A DNA stretch of 17,137 nucleotides from NCBI GenBank assembly GCA_013153825.1, contig JAADDP010000070.1, positions 1 through 17,137 on the forward strand, in the 5' to 3' direction. Below are positions 1 through 8,320 of the stretch, piece by piece (position 1 is the first letter of the stretch; the number at the start of each line of letters is the position of its first letter). Source of the stretch: Campylobacterota bacterium. GTDB lineage: Bacteria > Campylobacterota > Campylobacteria > Campylobacterales > Sulfurovaceae. Position numbers and translations under genes: made by a program. The notes under the pieces were generated by a model. The model was not told the origin of the DNA, ran no database searches, and saw nothing but the letters and a program-made list of their open reading frames with translations.

Positions 1-436
1 ATGGTGGAATATCTAACCCTCTTGGAGGTGGAGCCTTTGTTACCATAGCTGTAGAGTCATACATTCCACCATGACATGCACATAGGAAATCTTCGCTCTC
101 TTGACGGAAACTAGGGATACAACCCAGATGTGTACAGAGACCAACTGCAACCATATAGTAACCATCTCCAGCCTTTATTAGCCTCTTCTTACTATCATCT
201 GAGAGCTTTCCTACCATCTCTTCAGACTGCTTTAAGATAAATATAGGCTTTCCTCTCCACTTCTCAACTGCTAATTGATTCTCCTGATAATCTTTCAAAT
301 CTAGAGTTGTGAAACCAGCAGATTTTACGCTCGGTAGGGGGTCCCAAGTTCTCTTCATAGCATACAAAGCACCAAGTCCTCCCAAGGCAGTAAATCCACC
401 CAGAGCCATACCCATAAAGTCTCTTCTACTACTCAT
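1..436 (-). CDS. petA: Rieske iron-sulfur subunit of cytochrome bc1 complex (partial, C-terminus beyond left edge)
   Basis: The Rieske [2Fe-2S] protein takes electrons from quinol in the bc1 complex and passes them to cytochrome c1 on the periplasmic side of the inner membrane. The visible 145 residues begin MSSRRDFMGMALGGF, a twin-arginine motif (R4-R5) followed by a Gly/Ala-rich hydrophobic segment to about residue 26, as expected of a Tat-exported, N-terminally anchored Rieske protein. Both cluster-binding boxes are present: CTHLGC at 101-106 and CACHGG at 119-124, giving ligands C101, H103, C119 and H122 and the disulfide pair C106/C121. A proline-rich stretch (APPPRGLDIPP) follows and the window then ends, so perhaps a few tens of residues are missing. 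The ATG at 434-436 has a good AAGGA-type ribosome site. petB and petC would be expected just outside the left edge. The family call is secure; the operon is inferred. Confidence 0.95.
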   Translation of the reverse strand, partial: MSSRRDFMGMALGGFTALGGLGALYAMKRTWDPLPSVKSAGFTTLDLKDYQENQLAVEKWRGKPIFILKQSEEMVGKLSDDSKKRLIKAGDGYYMVAVGLCTHLGCIPSFRQESEDFLCACHGGMYDSTAMVTKAPPPRGLDIPP

Positions 437-582
437 ACCTTTCCTTTAAAATTAAATTTGCACATTTATTATTACAGAAGTAAGTTTAATTGTTACTATA
501 AAAATATCTTATTGAGCATTTTTATAATAATAAATTCTTTTTTTTGAGTTACTAAGTTACATGGTTTATCGTATCTTAATAA

Positions 583-647
583 AAAATGTTCATAAAAAAA
601 ACATTTTATATCAACTATTGATACAATAATAGCTTCTATAAAGCTAT
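583..647. repeat. Three consecutive short dyads in the petA/carboxypeptidase divergent spacer
   Basis: The spacer 437-729 is very AT-rich and holds no gene. Inside it are three back-to-back inverted repeats. The first is AAAATGTT/AACATTTT (583-590 and 600-607, 9-base loop). The second is TATCAA-CTA-TTGATA (609-623). The third is ATAGCTT/AAGCTAT (629-635 and 641-647, 5-base loop). They lie just upstream of a TATAAT that could drive the plus-strand carboxypeptidase gene. They could be operators or simply AT-rich chance dyads. The middle one carries the FNR half-sites TTGAT/ATCAA but in everted order, so it is not a standard FNR box. Confidence 0.4.
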
Positions 648-667
648 ATATAAATATAATGTTATAT

Positions 668-673
668 TATAAT
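668..673 (+). promoter_or_regulatory. Candidate -10 box for the M20 peptidase gene
   Basis: TATAAT lies about 56 bases before the start codon, in a T/A-rich context like the sigma-70 promoters of Campylobacterota, which usually lack a clear -35 box. The surrounding sequence has several near-matches, so the exact -10 is uncertain. Confidence 0.35.
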
Positions 674-729
674 AGATTTTTATCCATTTTTTTAATAAAA
701 TTAGCTGAAAATATCAATAGGAAAAACTT

Positions 730-1830
730 ATGCAATACCTAAAAGATTTAGAGAAGATATGTAGAATAAACTCATTTACCCAAAATAAGAGGGGGGTAGA
801 TAGTGTATCTAGAGAGATGCAGAGTTGGATGGAGGAGATTGGATTTGAGACTACGATATTTGAGAGGGAGAGTATAGGAGACCACTACCTATTTAAATCA
901 AAAAAGAGAGGCGGAGATAGAGTTCTGCTTCTAGGTCATAACGATACTGTATTTCCAGAGGGTAAATTTGAGGGGTATCGAGAGGATGAAAATTGGGTTT
1001 ATGGGGCTGGAGTTTGCGATATGAAGGGTGGAAATATTGTGGCTCTTGAGTCGTTAAGAGAGGTATATAGGGAGTTTGGAGAGATTTATAATGTAGATTT
1101 TCTACTTGTGAGTGATGAGGAGAGTGGTAGTGATGACTCAAAGTATGTGACTATGAGTATTGCAAAGGATTATGACTACTGTTTCGTATTTGAAGCTAGT
1201 GGAGAGAGTATGGAGGTAGTTACAGGTAGAAAGGGTGTAGGTACATTCACCATAGATATAGAGGGGAGGGCATCACACGCAGGAACAAGCTATCTAGATG
1301 GTGTCAATGCCAATCTCGAGGGGGCATATAAGCTGATAGAGTTGACAAAGCTTACCAATTTAGATATTGGAACAACCGTAAATGTGGGTGAGATATCTGG
1401 AGGCATAGGAGCAAATACAATAAGTCCTGAGTGTAGATTGAGAGTTGAGATTAGATATGAGAGAAATAGTGAGAGGGATAGACTCCTAAAAGCCTTGGAG
1501 AATATAGCTGAAAAGAGCTATGTAGATGGTACAAAATCTAAACTTAGTGGCTCGATACAGAGAGATGTTATGGAGGAAAATCCTCAACAACTAGAGTTAA
1601 TTGGGAAGTTAGAGAAGATTACAGGTAGAAAAATTCATACGGAGAAAAGGGGTGGAGTTAGCGATGCTAATATAGTAGCCTCTTGTGGTCTCACCACTAT
1701 AGATGGATTTGGGCCATTTGGAGATGGAGACCACACAGTAAGGGAGAGGGCGAGTAGGGAGAGTTTTAGAATTAGAGTCGATATGGTCTCAAAAATTCTA
1801 AAACATCTCCAGAGAAATCTCTATGTGTAG
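730..1830 (+). CDS. M20-family metallopeptidase, glutamate carboxypeptidase (CPG2)-like
   Basis: This is a dinuclear zinc peptidase of the M20 family, most like the glutamate carboxypeptidase branch that removes C-terminal Glu or related residues from small peptides or folate-like conjugates. Visible motifs are GHNDTVFP with zinc ligand H70 and D72; GAGVCDMKGG with bridging D97; SDEESGS with catalytic base E130 and ligand E131; FEAS with E155; GRASHAG with dimerisation-domain H183; and the C-terminal ligand in GDGDHTV (H335). Spacing matches the ligand order of Pseudomonas CPG2. Length (366 aa) is normal for the family without a leader. No signal peptide is seen, so it is probably cytoplasmic. 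The ATG has AGGA seven bases upstream. The gene is monocistronic, divergent from petA, and its last 10 bases overlap the 3' end of convergent rnj. Substrate is unknown; a peptidase T-like or deacylase role cannot be excluded. Confidence 0.88.
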   Translation: MQYLKDLEKICRINSFTQNKRGVDSVSREMQSWMEEIGFETTIFERESIGDHYLFKSKKRGGDRVLLLGHNDTVFPEGKFEGYREDENWVYGAGVCDMKGGNIVALESLREVYREFGEIYNVDFLLVSDEESGSDDSKYVTMSIAKDYDYCFVFEASGESMEVVTGRKGVGTFTIDIEGRASHAGTSYLDGVNANLEGAYKLIELTKLTNLDIGTTVNVGEISGGIGANTISPECRLRVEIRYERNSERDRLLKALENIAEKSYVDGTKSKLSGSIQRDVMEENPQQLELIGKLEKITGRKIHTEKRGGVSDANIVASCGLTTIDGFGPFGDGDHTVRERASRESFRIRVDMVSKILKHLQRNLYV

Positions 1831-3689
1831 AATATTATAGGAATAATAATTGGGTATCTCTTCTTAGTTCTAACTATATGTCTTCTAAGTACACTTCTAA
1901 GCTCACTCTGAGCAACCTTTCTACTCTCAAGCTGTTCATCCTTGGCATTGAGTAGAAATGACTCTATAATATTTGTAATCTCCTTACTAAATCTCCTACT
2001 CTCTCTATTTGGAATTAGACCATGTGTATTTACTATCACATCACCCTTTATCTTCCTATTCTCTCTATCAAGCTGAAATGCTACGTTTACAACGCCATCA
2101 CCTGCCAACTTCTGTCTATCTGCCACTATTTCCGATTTTATCTCTCTATTATTTTGATTATCTATATAACTCTTTCCAACCTTCACGCTCTTAACCTTCT
2201 TAATATATTTAGCTGTTATCTCAACCTGATCACCATCACTCATAAGGAGAATATTTCTCCTATCAACTCCACAATCTACAGCCGTTTGAGAGTGTCTATC
2301 AATATGGTTATACTCACCATGGACAGGAAGGAAGAATTTAGGCTGAATTAATCTCAACATCAACTTCTGCTCCTCCTGTGCAGCGTGTCCCGATACATGT
2401 ATATTCTCAAAATCCTTATATCTAACTGTAACTCCAGCCTTGACGAGCCTATTCATGAGAGATGAGACAGCCCCCTCATTCCCTGGTATGGCATTTGCCG
2501 AAATTATAACTGTATCGGTAGGCTTCAACTTTATATGCCTATGCTCATCTGTAGCCATTCTAGATAGTGCGGCCATCTCCTCACCCTGTGAGCCTGTAGT
2601 TAGGATTAGAAGTTCACTATCTTGATATCTCGATATCTCATGAGGCTCAATAAAGTGTTTATCATCAATATCCACAAAACCTAAGGTTCTGGTTATCTCA
2701 ATATTCCTCTCCATAGAGCGTCCAATAATAGCTATCTTTCTCCCAAACTGAACACCCCTCTGCATAGCTTGAAAGAGTCTATGGGTATTTGAGGAGAATG
2801 TGGACATTATAACCCTACCCTTGGCTATTGAGAAGAGATTATCAAACGTTCTTCCAACGACGGCCTCACTCTTTGTAAATCCACTCTTATGTGAGTTTGT
2901 ACTATCAGATAATAGGCATAAAACCCCCTTTGAGCCGTAGTGGGCAAATCTATGTAGGTCTGTAGTTAAACCATCTATCGGCGTATGGTCTATCTTAAAA
3001 TCTGCAGTATGGATAACAGTTCCCGCCTTTGTCTGGATTGCAAGTCCACATGAGTCTATAATTGAGTGGGTCACATGCATCCACTCAACCTTAAATGTTC
3101 CAATCTCATATAGCTCTCTCTTAACAATATAGTTAAAATATTTTGTATCATCTCTCAGCTTATGCTCTTGAAATTTAGCCTCAATCATTGCTAGGGATAG
3201 AGGAGTTCCATATATTGGAAACTTAAGCTCCTTAAATAGATATGGAACAGCCCCTATGTGATCCTCATGGGCATGTGTAATCACAATACCCTTTATCTTA
3301 CTCTTGATAGCATGTAGATATGAGAAATCTGGCACAAGAATATCTACGCCATGCATCGTCTCATCTGGAAAGCTCATACCTACATCAATTATAATGGCAC
3401 TCTCATCATCCTCTAAAACGGCAATATTTCCCCCTATCTCCCCTAAACCTCCAAGTGGAGTAAATCTTATCTTACTCTTACCATTTGGATTTATCTGTCG
3501 ATATGGGTTCATTCTACTCTCATCAGATGCTCTATTTAACTTTAGAGCATCTCTTATATCCCTCTTTAGTGTGGCTCTTTTAAGACCCTTTCTACCACTA
3601 GCTCCACCCTTTCTATAGCCCCTTTTAGGCTTACTCCTCTTAACTCTCTGTTGACCCTGCTCTTCTTGACTTTTTCTCTTCTCTTCCAT
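1821..3689 (-). CDS. rnj: Ribonuclease J (metallo-beta-lactamase/beta-CASP nuclease)
   Basis: RNase J is a cytoplasmic endo- and 5'-3' exoribonuclease, the main mRNA-decay and RNA-processing enzyme in Campylobacterota, where RNase E is absent. The protein has a Lys/Arg/Gly-rich N-terminal extension of about 70 residues, typical of this phylum, then the lactamase core starting FTPLGGLGEIGGN. The zinc motif HAHEDH lies near residues 139-144, followed by HTADFKID, the beta-CASP region with HVSGHA, and HGEYNH. It ends IIIPIIFYT, the usual hydrophobic C-terminal tail. I start it at the ATG at 3687-3689 (622 aa) because GAGG lies nine bases upstream. A TTG at 3702-3704 would add five residues but lacks a site. 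The start lies inside ksgA, with a 50-bp out-of-frame overlap, implying translational coupling at the end of a ppiC-sbcD-sbcC-ksgA-rnj operon. Its 3' end overlaps the convergent M20 gene by 10 bases. Confidence 0.96.
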   Translation of the reverse strand: MEEKRKSQEEQGQQRVKRSKPKRGYRKGGASGRKGLKRATLKRDIRDALKLNRASDESRMNPYRQINPNGKSKIRFTPLGGLGEIGGNIAVLEDDESAIIIDVGMSFPDETMHGVDILVPDFSYLHAIKSKIKGIVITHAHEDHIGAVPYLFKELKFPIYGTPLSLAMIEAKFQEHKLRDDTKYFNYIVKRELYEIGTFKVEWMHVTHSIIDSCGLAIQTKAGTVIHTADFKIDHTPIDGLTTDLHRFAHYGSKGVLCLLSDSTNSHKSGFTKSEAVVGRTFDNLFSIAKGRVIMSTFSSNTHRLFQAMQRGVQFGRKIAIIGRSMERNIEITRTLGFVDIDDKHFIEPHEISRYQDSELLILTTGSQGEEMAALSRMATDEHRHIKLKPTDTVIISANAIPGNEGAVSSLMNRLVKAGVTVRYKDFENIHVSGHAAQEEQKLMLRLIQPKFFLPVHGEYNHIDRHSQTAVDCGVDRRNILLMSDGDQVEITAKYIKKVKSVKVGKSYIDNQNNREIKSEIVADRQKLAGDGVVNVAFQLDRENRKIKGDVIVNTHGLIPNRESRRFSKEITNIIESFLLNAKDEQLESRKVAQSELRSVLRRHIVRTKKRYPIIIPIIFYT

Positions 3690-4497
3690 ATCTACTATCC
3701 TCAATTAATTCTTTATATAGTTTATGATAAGTAGATGTCTCAGTCTGATGAGGTCTAATATCTAGTGCAATATTTAGGGTATGGAATAGCCTCTCCAGCT
3801 CCCCTTTCGCATATCTGGCAGATAGATTTTTTAAAAGTCTCTTTCTCGGTTGTTGAAATGCCACCTTCAAAAAACTCTCAAATTTAGGATTATCAATGCT
3901 CTCTCTCTTAGTAATAAGTAGTACACTGGAGGTTACCTTTGGAGGAGGGACAAAACTCTCTGGATTTACATCAAATAGAATCTTAGACTCTCCTACGCTC
4001 TGAGCCAATACACTAAGTGAGGAGAACTGCCTATCTCCACTCTTAGCAGAGAACCTCTCGGCAACCTCTCTCTGCACCATAACTAAAATAGCTCGACATC
4101 TGCTATCCTTAAATGCCCTCAATATGATATTGGTAGCAATGTAGTATGGTAAATTTGCAATTAGATAGTAATCTCTATCTGCTAAACTATCACCTCTACT
4201 CCAATACTCTAGAACATCTCCACAATTTAGCCTCAACTTTCCATTATCAATTGAATCTCTAAATGTAGAGCTTAATATTTTACATAATCTTCTATCAACC
4301 TCAAACGCTGTAACATCTGCAACACTTATCAACTTTTTGGTTAAATCACCTAAGCCAGACCCAATCTCCACAACATCTAAACCATCTCCATCTTTGGGTA
4401 TCGCTTCGACGATTTTCTCTAATATGGTCTCATCTTTTAGGAAGTTCTGTCCATACCTCTTAGTTGCAAACTCTTTTAAATTTTTAATCTTTTCCAT
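3640..4497 (-). CDS. ksgA: 16S rRNA dimethyladenosine transferase (RsmA/KsgA)
   Basis: KsgA uses S-adenosylmethionine to dimethylate two adjacent adenines in the 3'-terminal helix of 16S rRNA late in small-subunit assembly; its loss gives kasugamycin resistance. The 285-residue protein shows RYGQNFLKD (14-22), the SAM-binding EIGSGLGDL (44-52), acidic FEVDRR (65-70), GDV at 93-95 and the catalytic NLPYYI (115-120), followed by the helical C-terminal domain with QQPRKR. I chose ATG 4495-4497; a TTG three codons upstream (4504-4506) is possible, and neither has a strong ribosome site. It follows sbcC after 12 bases, so coupling is likely. The last 50 bases overlap rnj in another frame, giving a charged Arg/Lys/Ser tail (EEKKSRRAGSTES) that looks like overlap-driven extension. 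The ksgA-rnj order is known in Campylobacter. Confidence 0.95.
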   Translation of the reverse strand: MEKIKNLKEFATKRYGQNFLKDETILEKIVEAIPKDGDGLDVVEIGSGLGDLTKKLISVADVTAFEVDRRLCKILSSTFRDSIDNGKLRLNCGDVLEYWSRGDSLADRDYYLIANLPYYIATNIILRAFKDSRCRAILVMVQREVAERFSAKSGDRQFSSLSVLAQSVGESKILFDVNPESFVPPPKVTSSVLLITKRESIDNPKFESFLKVAFQQPRKRLLKNLSARYAKGELERLFHTLNIALDIRPHQTETSTYHKLYKELIEDSRYGREEKKSRRAGSTES

Positions 4498-4509
4498 TTT
4501 ACACAATTC

Positions 4510-7122
4510 TTACTTAATATTTAGACTATATTTCGGCTCTAGATAGCCAAAGCCTCCACTCTTCTTAACCTCTATCTTGAGAGGTATAGCCTCTTTTATC
4601 GCCTCAACATGTGATATTATACCTACAATTTTACCTTGAGAGTTCAGCCTATCTAGACCAACTAGAATGGTCTCTAAAGTATCTCCATCTAGAGTTCCAA
4701 ACCCCTCATCTAAAAATAGAGTCTCTATGTTTATACTATTTCCAGCTAAATCTGAAAGCCCTAGAGCGAGTGCTAAACTAACTAGGAAACTCTCCCCTCC
4801 AGATAGATTTGATACAACTCTCCTCTCATCAGCCTGATAGCTATCTACAACTATGAACTCCATAATAGCACCCTGTTCAAGTCTATATCTACCATCTATT
4901 ATCTGGAGATGTCTATTTGCAAGTAAAATTAGATAATCCATAGTCACACTCTGTGCAAACTTAGAAAATTTAGCCCCATCACTGCTTCCAATAAGGCTAT
5001 TTAATACAGATATAGTCTCAAAATCTCTCTCCAAAATATCCAATTTACATTTTGTCTCCCTATATCTCAATATCACCTCATCATCTCTACGGATAATCTG
5101 CCTAACCTCTCCAAGCTCCTGATTTTTACTCAATAGCTGACTCTCTACCTCAGATATCTCTGAATCTAAACTCTCAAGATTTAGATTATCTATGGTGCTG
5201 TTTGCCCTACTAACCTCACCCTCTAAAGTCTCTACTCTCACCTCTCTATCTCTAATAGTTAATTGAGTCTCCTTAAGCTCAATATCTATGGAGTGTAAAT
5301 CTCTAAGATATCTATCCTTATCCCTAATCAATCTACTCTGCTCAGATAGTAGCTCACCCCTATAGCTCTCTATATCTCCACTAAATTTAGCATCCCTACT
5401 ACCTTTTAATATCTCTAACTCTCTATCAATGGCATCTACTCTATCTTGATGCTCATCTATACTCTTCTCTATAGAGCTTAAACTATTAAGAGTCTCCAAT
5501 CTCACATCCATATCTTTAAGTTTAGATATCTTATGGTTCAGCTCTTCAATTCTCTCATCCACACCATCACATATAGCTCTATCTTCAATATTTAGACCAC
5601 CCATATCTCTCTGTAATCGCAGACTCTCTACCCTTAAAGACTCAATATCTCTCTTTATATCCCTATGTTCAAGTTTTAAATTGTCCAGTTTATCTGATAG
5701 TATCTTTAGCCTACTCTCCATATCTTCTACATCCGAAGCCTTCAGGGGGGCATCATCTATAGCATCTAAATTGTAATCTGAACTCCCACACACAGGACAT
5801 GGCTCCCCATCAGCAAGATATCCCCTAAGTTCAACCACTTTGAGAGTTAAATCCATATCTTTAAGTTTTGACTCCACTGCCACTCTCTCTCTAACACTCT
5901 CCTCAATCTCTCTACCTACGGAGGAGTAGTCCCTCTTTCTAATCTTCAATCTACTTAAGATATCTTCTAATCTATTGGCACTCTCCATATAACTTCTACA
6001 GCGATACCTCAAATCTATATATACACCTCTCTCTCTATATAGCTCTTCTCTGCTCTCCTCTATATCCACATCTTCAACCATCTCAAGCCTCTGTAACGCT
6101 CTACCCCTCTCTATGGTCAAACTATCTATGCTCTCTCGATATCTATCTCTCATCTCAATAAGTCCATCAATTTTAAAATCTAACCTCTGGACATCTGCAA
6201 TTAGCTCCTCCCTCTCACCAAATGACTTTTGAAACTTATCCAGCTCTGATATAGCTCTATTTAATATATTATCAATATCGGCTCTACTCTCCTCCAAGGA
6301 GTTTAGTTGAGACTTTAAAATGGATAGCTCCCCATTCAAATCTTTTAATATCTTAAGATTTTTTACAATGAGTTCAAGATTGCCCCTTCTGCTCCTCATA
6401 TCCGATAGTTTTAACTTTAAAAACTCAATATTATAATTAAGCTCCTCCAAATATTTAAGATATTGAACCCTCTCTTCATAGGGAAGTGGCTCACTCTGAG
6501 ATAGCCTCTCTCTCAATTTTGATAGCTCTATCTCAATGGCTCTCTTCTCACTATATACCCTCTTGCCGACCTCTCTATATATTTTTGAGTCTGTAATCTG
6601 CTCAAGTATCTCAGACTTCTCCCTCTCACTAGCTTTTAGAAATGCTGAAAAGTTACCTTGAGCCAACATAACAGATCTACAAAATCTATCAAAGTTTAAT
6701 TTTATGACAGACTCAACACCGGAACGCCACTCCTCAATCTTAGTGGCTATCACATCTCCATTAATCTCCTCAAGTAGAACCTTTGGTGTTTGAAGTTTCC
6801 CCTCTGGACTCCTCTTAGCTCTATGTTGATACCATCTGCTTCTATATCGTCTATCACCTACACCTCTAAATATAATCTCACTATAACAATCTGCAGTATG
6901 CTTTGTCATAACGTTATTTTTTGATGAGGTCATATCCCTTTGACGAGGGGTCTTTCCATATAGGGCGAGGGTAATTGCATCTAATATTGATGTCTTCCCA
7001 GCTCCAGTCTCTCCAACGATTGCAAATATACCACTCTCGAGAAACTCATCGGATAGGAAATCGATATGCCACTCACCCTTAAGTGAATTTATATTCTTAA
7101 ACTTTAAATATTCAATCCTCAT
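4510..7122 (-). CDS. sbcC: SbcC, ATPase/coiled-coil subunit of the SbcCD nuclease
   Basis: SbcC is the Rad50-like SMC ATPase that with SbcD forms a DNA end- and hairpin-processing nuclease acting on palindromes and protein-blocked breaks. The 870-residue protein starts MRIEYLKFKNINSLKG. It has Walker A GETGAGKTS (37-45), the Q-loop LAQGNFSAFL (Q155), two long coiled-coil arms around a zinc hook CPVC at 442-445, then the signature LSGGES (773-778), Walker B TLFLDEGFGTLD (801-812) and the H-loop ISH (H838). The hook sits almost exactly mid-protein, as expected. It is shorter than E. coli SbcC (about 1050 aa), mainly in arm length. The start overlaps the end of sbcD by 11 bases (ATGAGGATTGA) with GGAG just upstream, so the two are translated as a coupled pair. 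The arms are very rich in Arg, Glu, Asp and Ser. Confidence 0.96.
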   Translation of the reverse strand: MRIEYLKFKNINSLKGEWHIDFLSDEFLESGIFAIVGETGAGKTSILDAITLALYGKTPRQRDMTSSKNNVMTKHTADCYSEIIFRGVGDRRYRSRWYQHRAKRSPEGKLQTPKVLLEEINGDVIATKIEEWRSGVESVIKLNFDRFCRSVMLAQGNFSAFLKASEREKSEILEQITDSKIYREVGKRVYSEKRAIEIELSKLRERLSQSEPLPYEERVQYLKYLEELNYNIEFLKLKLSDMRSRRGNLELIVKNLKILKDLNGELSILKSQLNSLEESRADIDNILNRAISELDKFQKSFGEREELIADVQRLDFKIDGLIEMRDRYRESIDSLTIERGRALQRLEMVEDVDIEESREELYRERGVYIDLRYRCRSYMESANRLEDILSRLKIRKRDYSSVGREIEESVRERVAVESKLKDMDLTLKVVELRGYLADGEPCPVCGSSDYNLDAIDDAPLKASDVEDMESRLKILSDKLDNLKLEHRDIKRDIESLRVESLRLQRDMGGLNIEDRAICDGVDERIEELNHKISKLKDMDVRLETLNSLSSIEKSIDEHQDRVDAIDRELEILKGSRDAKFSGDIESYRGELLSEQSRLIRDKDRYLRDLHSIDIELKETQLTIRDREVRVETLEGEVSRANSTIDNLNLESLDSEISEVESQLLSKNQELGEVRQIIRRDDEVILRYRETKCKLDILERDFETISVLNSLIGSSDGAKFSKFAQSVTMDYLILLANRHLQIIDGRYRLEQGAIMEFIVVDSYQADERRVVSNLSGGESFLVSLALALGLSDLAGNSINIETLFLDEGFGTLDGDTLETILVGLDRLNSQGKIVGIISHVEAIKEAIPLKIEVKKSGGFGYLEPKYSLNIK

Positions 7123-8317
7123 CCAACTCCACCCTATCTACTATCTCTCTAAACTTAGATATTAGTCTATCCCTACTATTACCATTAAATTTCTCAAGCT
7201 CCAACCTCTTCATAAATACCGCCTCTGGAGTGATACTATCCAGCCTATCGAGACTCCTATCCAAGCTATTAAGAGCAATATCATCTCCAGACTTCTCAAC
7301 CACAACCTTAACAATCTTTATATCTCCGAAGCGATTAAACTCATCTATCTTTGATGCTACATCTATAAGCTCTTTAGATGGTTCAACGGTAAGCTCTATA
7401 AATGGAACTCTTACGTGGTCTAAATTTGAGATATCTATAAGGGCATCTTCAATATCCTCTATACTCCCCTTGACTCTAAAGATATCTCTAAATTTTGGAA
7501 CCTCTATACTATCTATAGTAACCTCCCCATCAGATATCTCAACATCCAATATATATTTTCTGTAGTTAACCTCATCAAATGATAGTGGAATTGGAGAGCC
7601 TGAGTATGCCAAATTATCTGAGACTATCCTCTTGTGGTAGTGTCCAAGTGCTATATAGTCGAATGGGGGAAACATCTCTCTATTAAATAGCTCAAGTGAG
7701 CCGATATATATATCTCTTGTTGCACCACTCATATATCTCATCAATGTACTAAGATGCCCTGTGGCGACAAGGGGTATTGAGCTACCATATCCAATATCTC
7801 TGGATATACTATAGGCTCTATCATAGTATCTAGAGATTTCCCTCTCAAGAGCCTTAGCCCTATCTGACTCATCGGTAGAGCCTCTACTACTTCTAAGAGA
7901 TGTCTCAGATAGATATGGTATTGCCGATATAACTCCTATCATCTCTCCATCTCTACTTATGGGAAATATAGACTCCTCTATCCTATCTACAGCCCCACCA
8001 ACCACAAATACATTTTGAGCCTCAAGTAGCCTCTTCTGCTCGTTCAAGCCAACTACGGAGTCGTGGTTTCCCCCAACTACTATTATGTTTGAACATTTAG
8101 ACTCTATGGCATCTGCCAAAAAGTCATTATAGAGTCTTCTTGCGTAACTTGGTGGACTCTTCGTATCGAATATATCTCCAGCCACTATTAAGGCATCAAT
8201 CTCACCACTATCTATAATGCCTATAAGCCACTTTAAGAAGGCTCTATGCTCCTCCTCTCTACTCTCTCCAAAAAATCTTTGACCCAAGTGCCAATCTGAA
8301 GTGTGTATTAATCTCAT
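7112..8317 (-). CDS. sbcD: SbcD, exonuclease subunit of the SbcCD complex
   Basis: SbcD is the Mre11-like calcineurin-fold phosphoesterase that supplies the Mn-dependent nuclease centre of SbcCD. All metal and catalytic motifs are visible in the 401 residues: HTSDWHLG (D8, H10), IVAGDIFDT (D48), GGNHDS (N84, H85), ATGHLS (H188) and ALGHYH (H226, H228). The capping region after about residue 250 is more divergent, and the C-terminal part should contact the SbcC coiled-coil base. The ATG lies three bases after the stop of the chaperone gene upstream and the 3' end overlaps sbcC by 11 bases, so it is an internal operon gene. Length matches bacterial SbcD (about 400 aa). Confidence 0.96.
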   Translation of the reverse strand: MRLIHTSDWHLGQRFFGESREEEHRAFLKWLIGIIDSGEIDALIVAGDIFDTKSPPSYARRLYNDFLADAIESKCSNIIVVGGNHDSVVGLNEQKRLLEAQNVFVVGGAVDRIEESIFPISRDGEMIGVISAIPYLSETSLRSSRGSTDESDRAKALEREISRYYDRAYSISRDIGYGSSIPLVATGHLSTLMRYMSGATRDIYIGSLELFNREMFPPFDYIALGHYHKRIVSDNLAYSGSPIPLSFDEVNYRKYILDVEISDGEVTIDSIEVPKFRDIFRVKGSIEDIEDALIDISNLDHVRVPFIELTVEPSKELIDVASKIDEFNRFGDIKIVKVVVEKSGDDIALNSLDRSLDRLDSITPEAVFMKRLELEKFNGNSRDRLISKFREIVDRVELDED

Positions 8318-8320
8318 AAT

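Noticed and set aside
609..623. FNR/CRP-type box at the TATCAACTATTGATA dyad
   Set aside because: The half-sites TTGAT and ATCAA are in everted order and only three bases apart, not the TTGAT-N4-ATCAA arrangement.
1834..1847. ATTAT/ATAAT stem near the convergent M20/rnj ends as a terminator
   Set aside because: Only five A-T pairs, no T-run, and it lies in the RNase J C-terminal codons; not distinguishable from chance.
2022..2351. 109-codon plus-strand open frame inside rnj
   Set aside because: Shadow of the RNase J C-terminal coding region with no ribosome site and no recognisable product.
7230..7565. 111-codon plus-strand open frame inside sbcD
   Set aside because: Ser/Ile-rich shadow of the SbcD capping region caused by the absence of stops opposite purine-rich codons.
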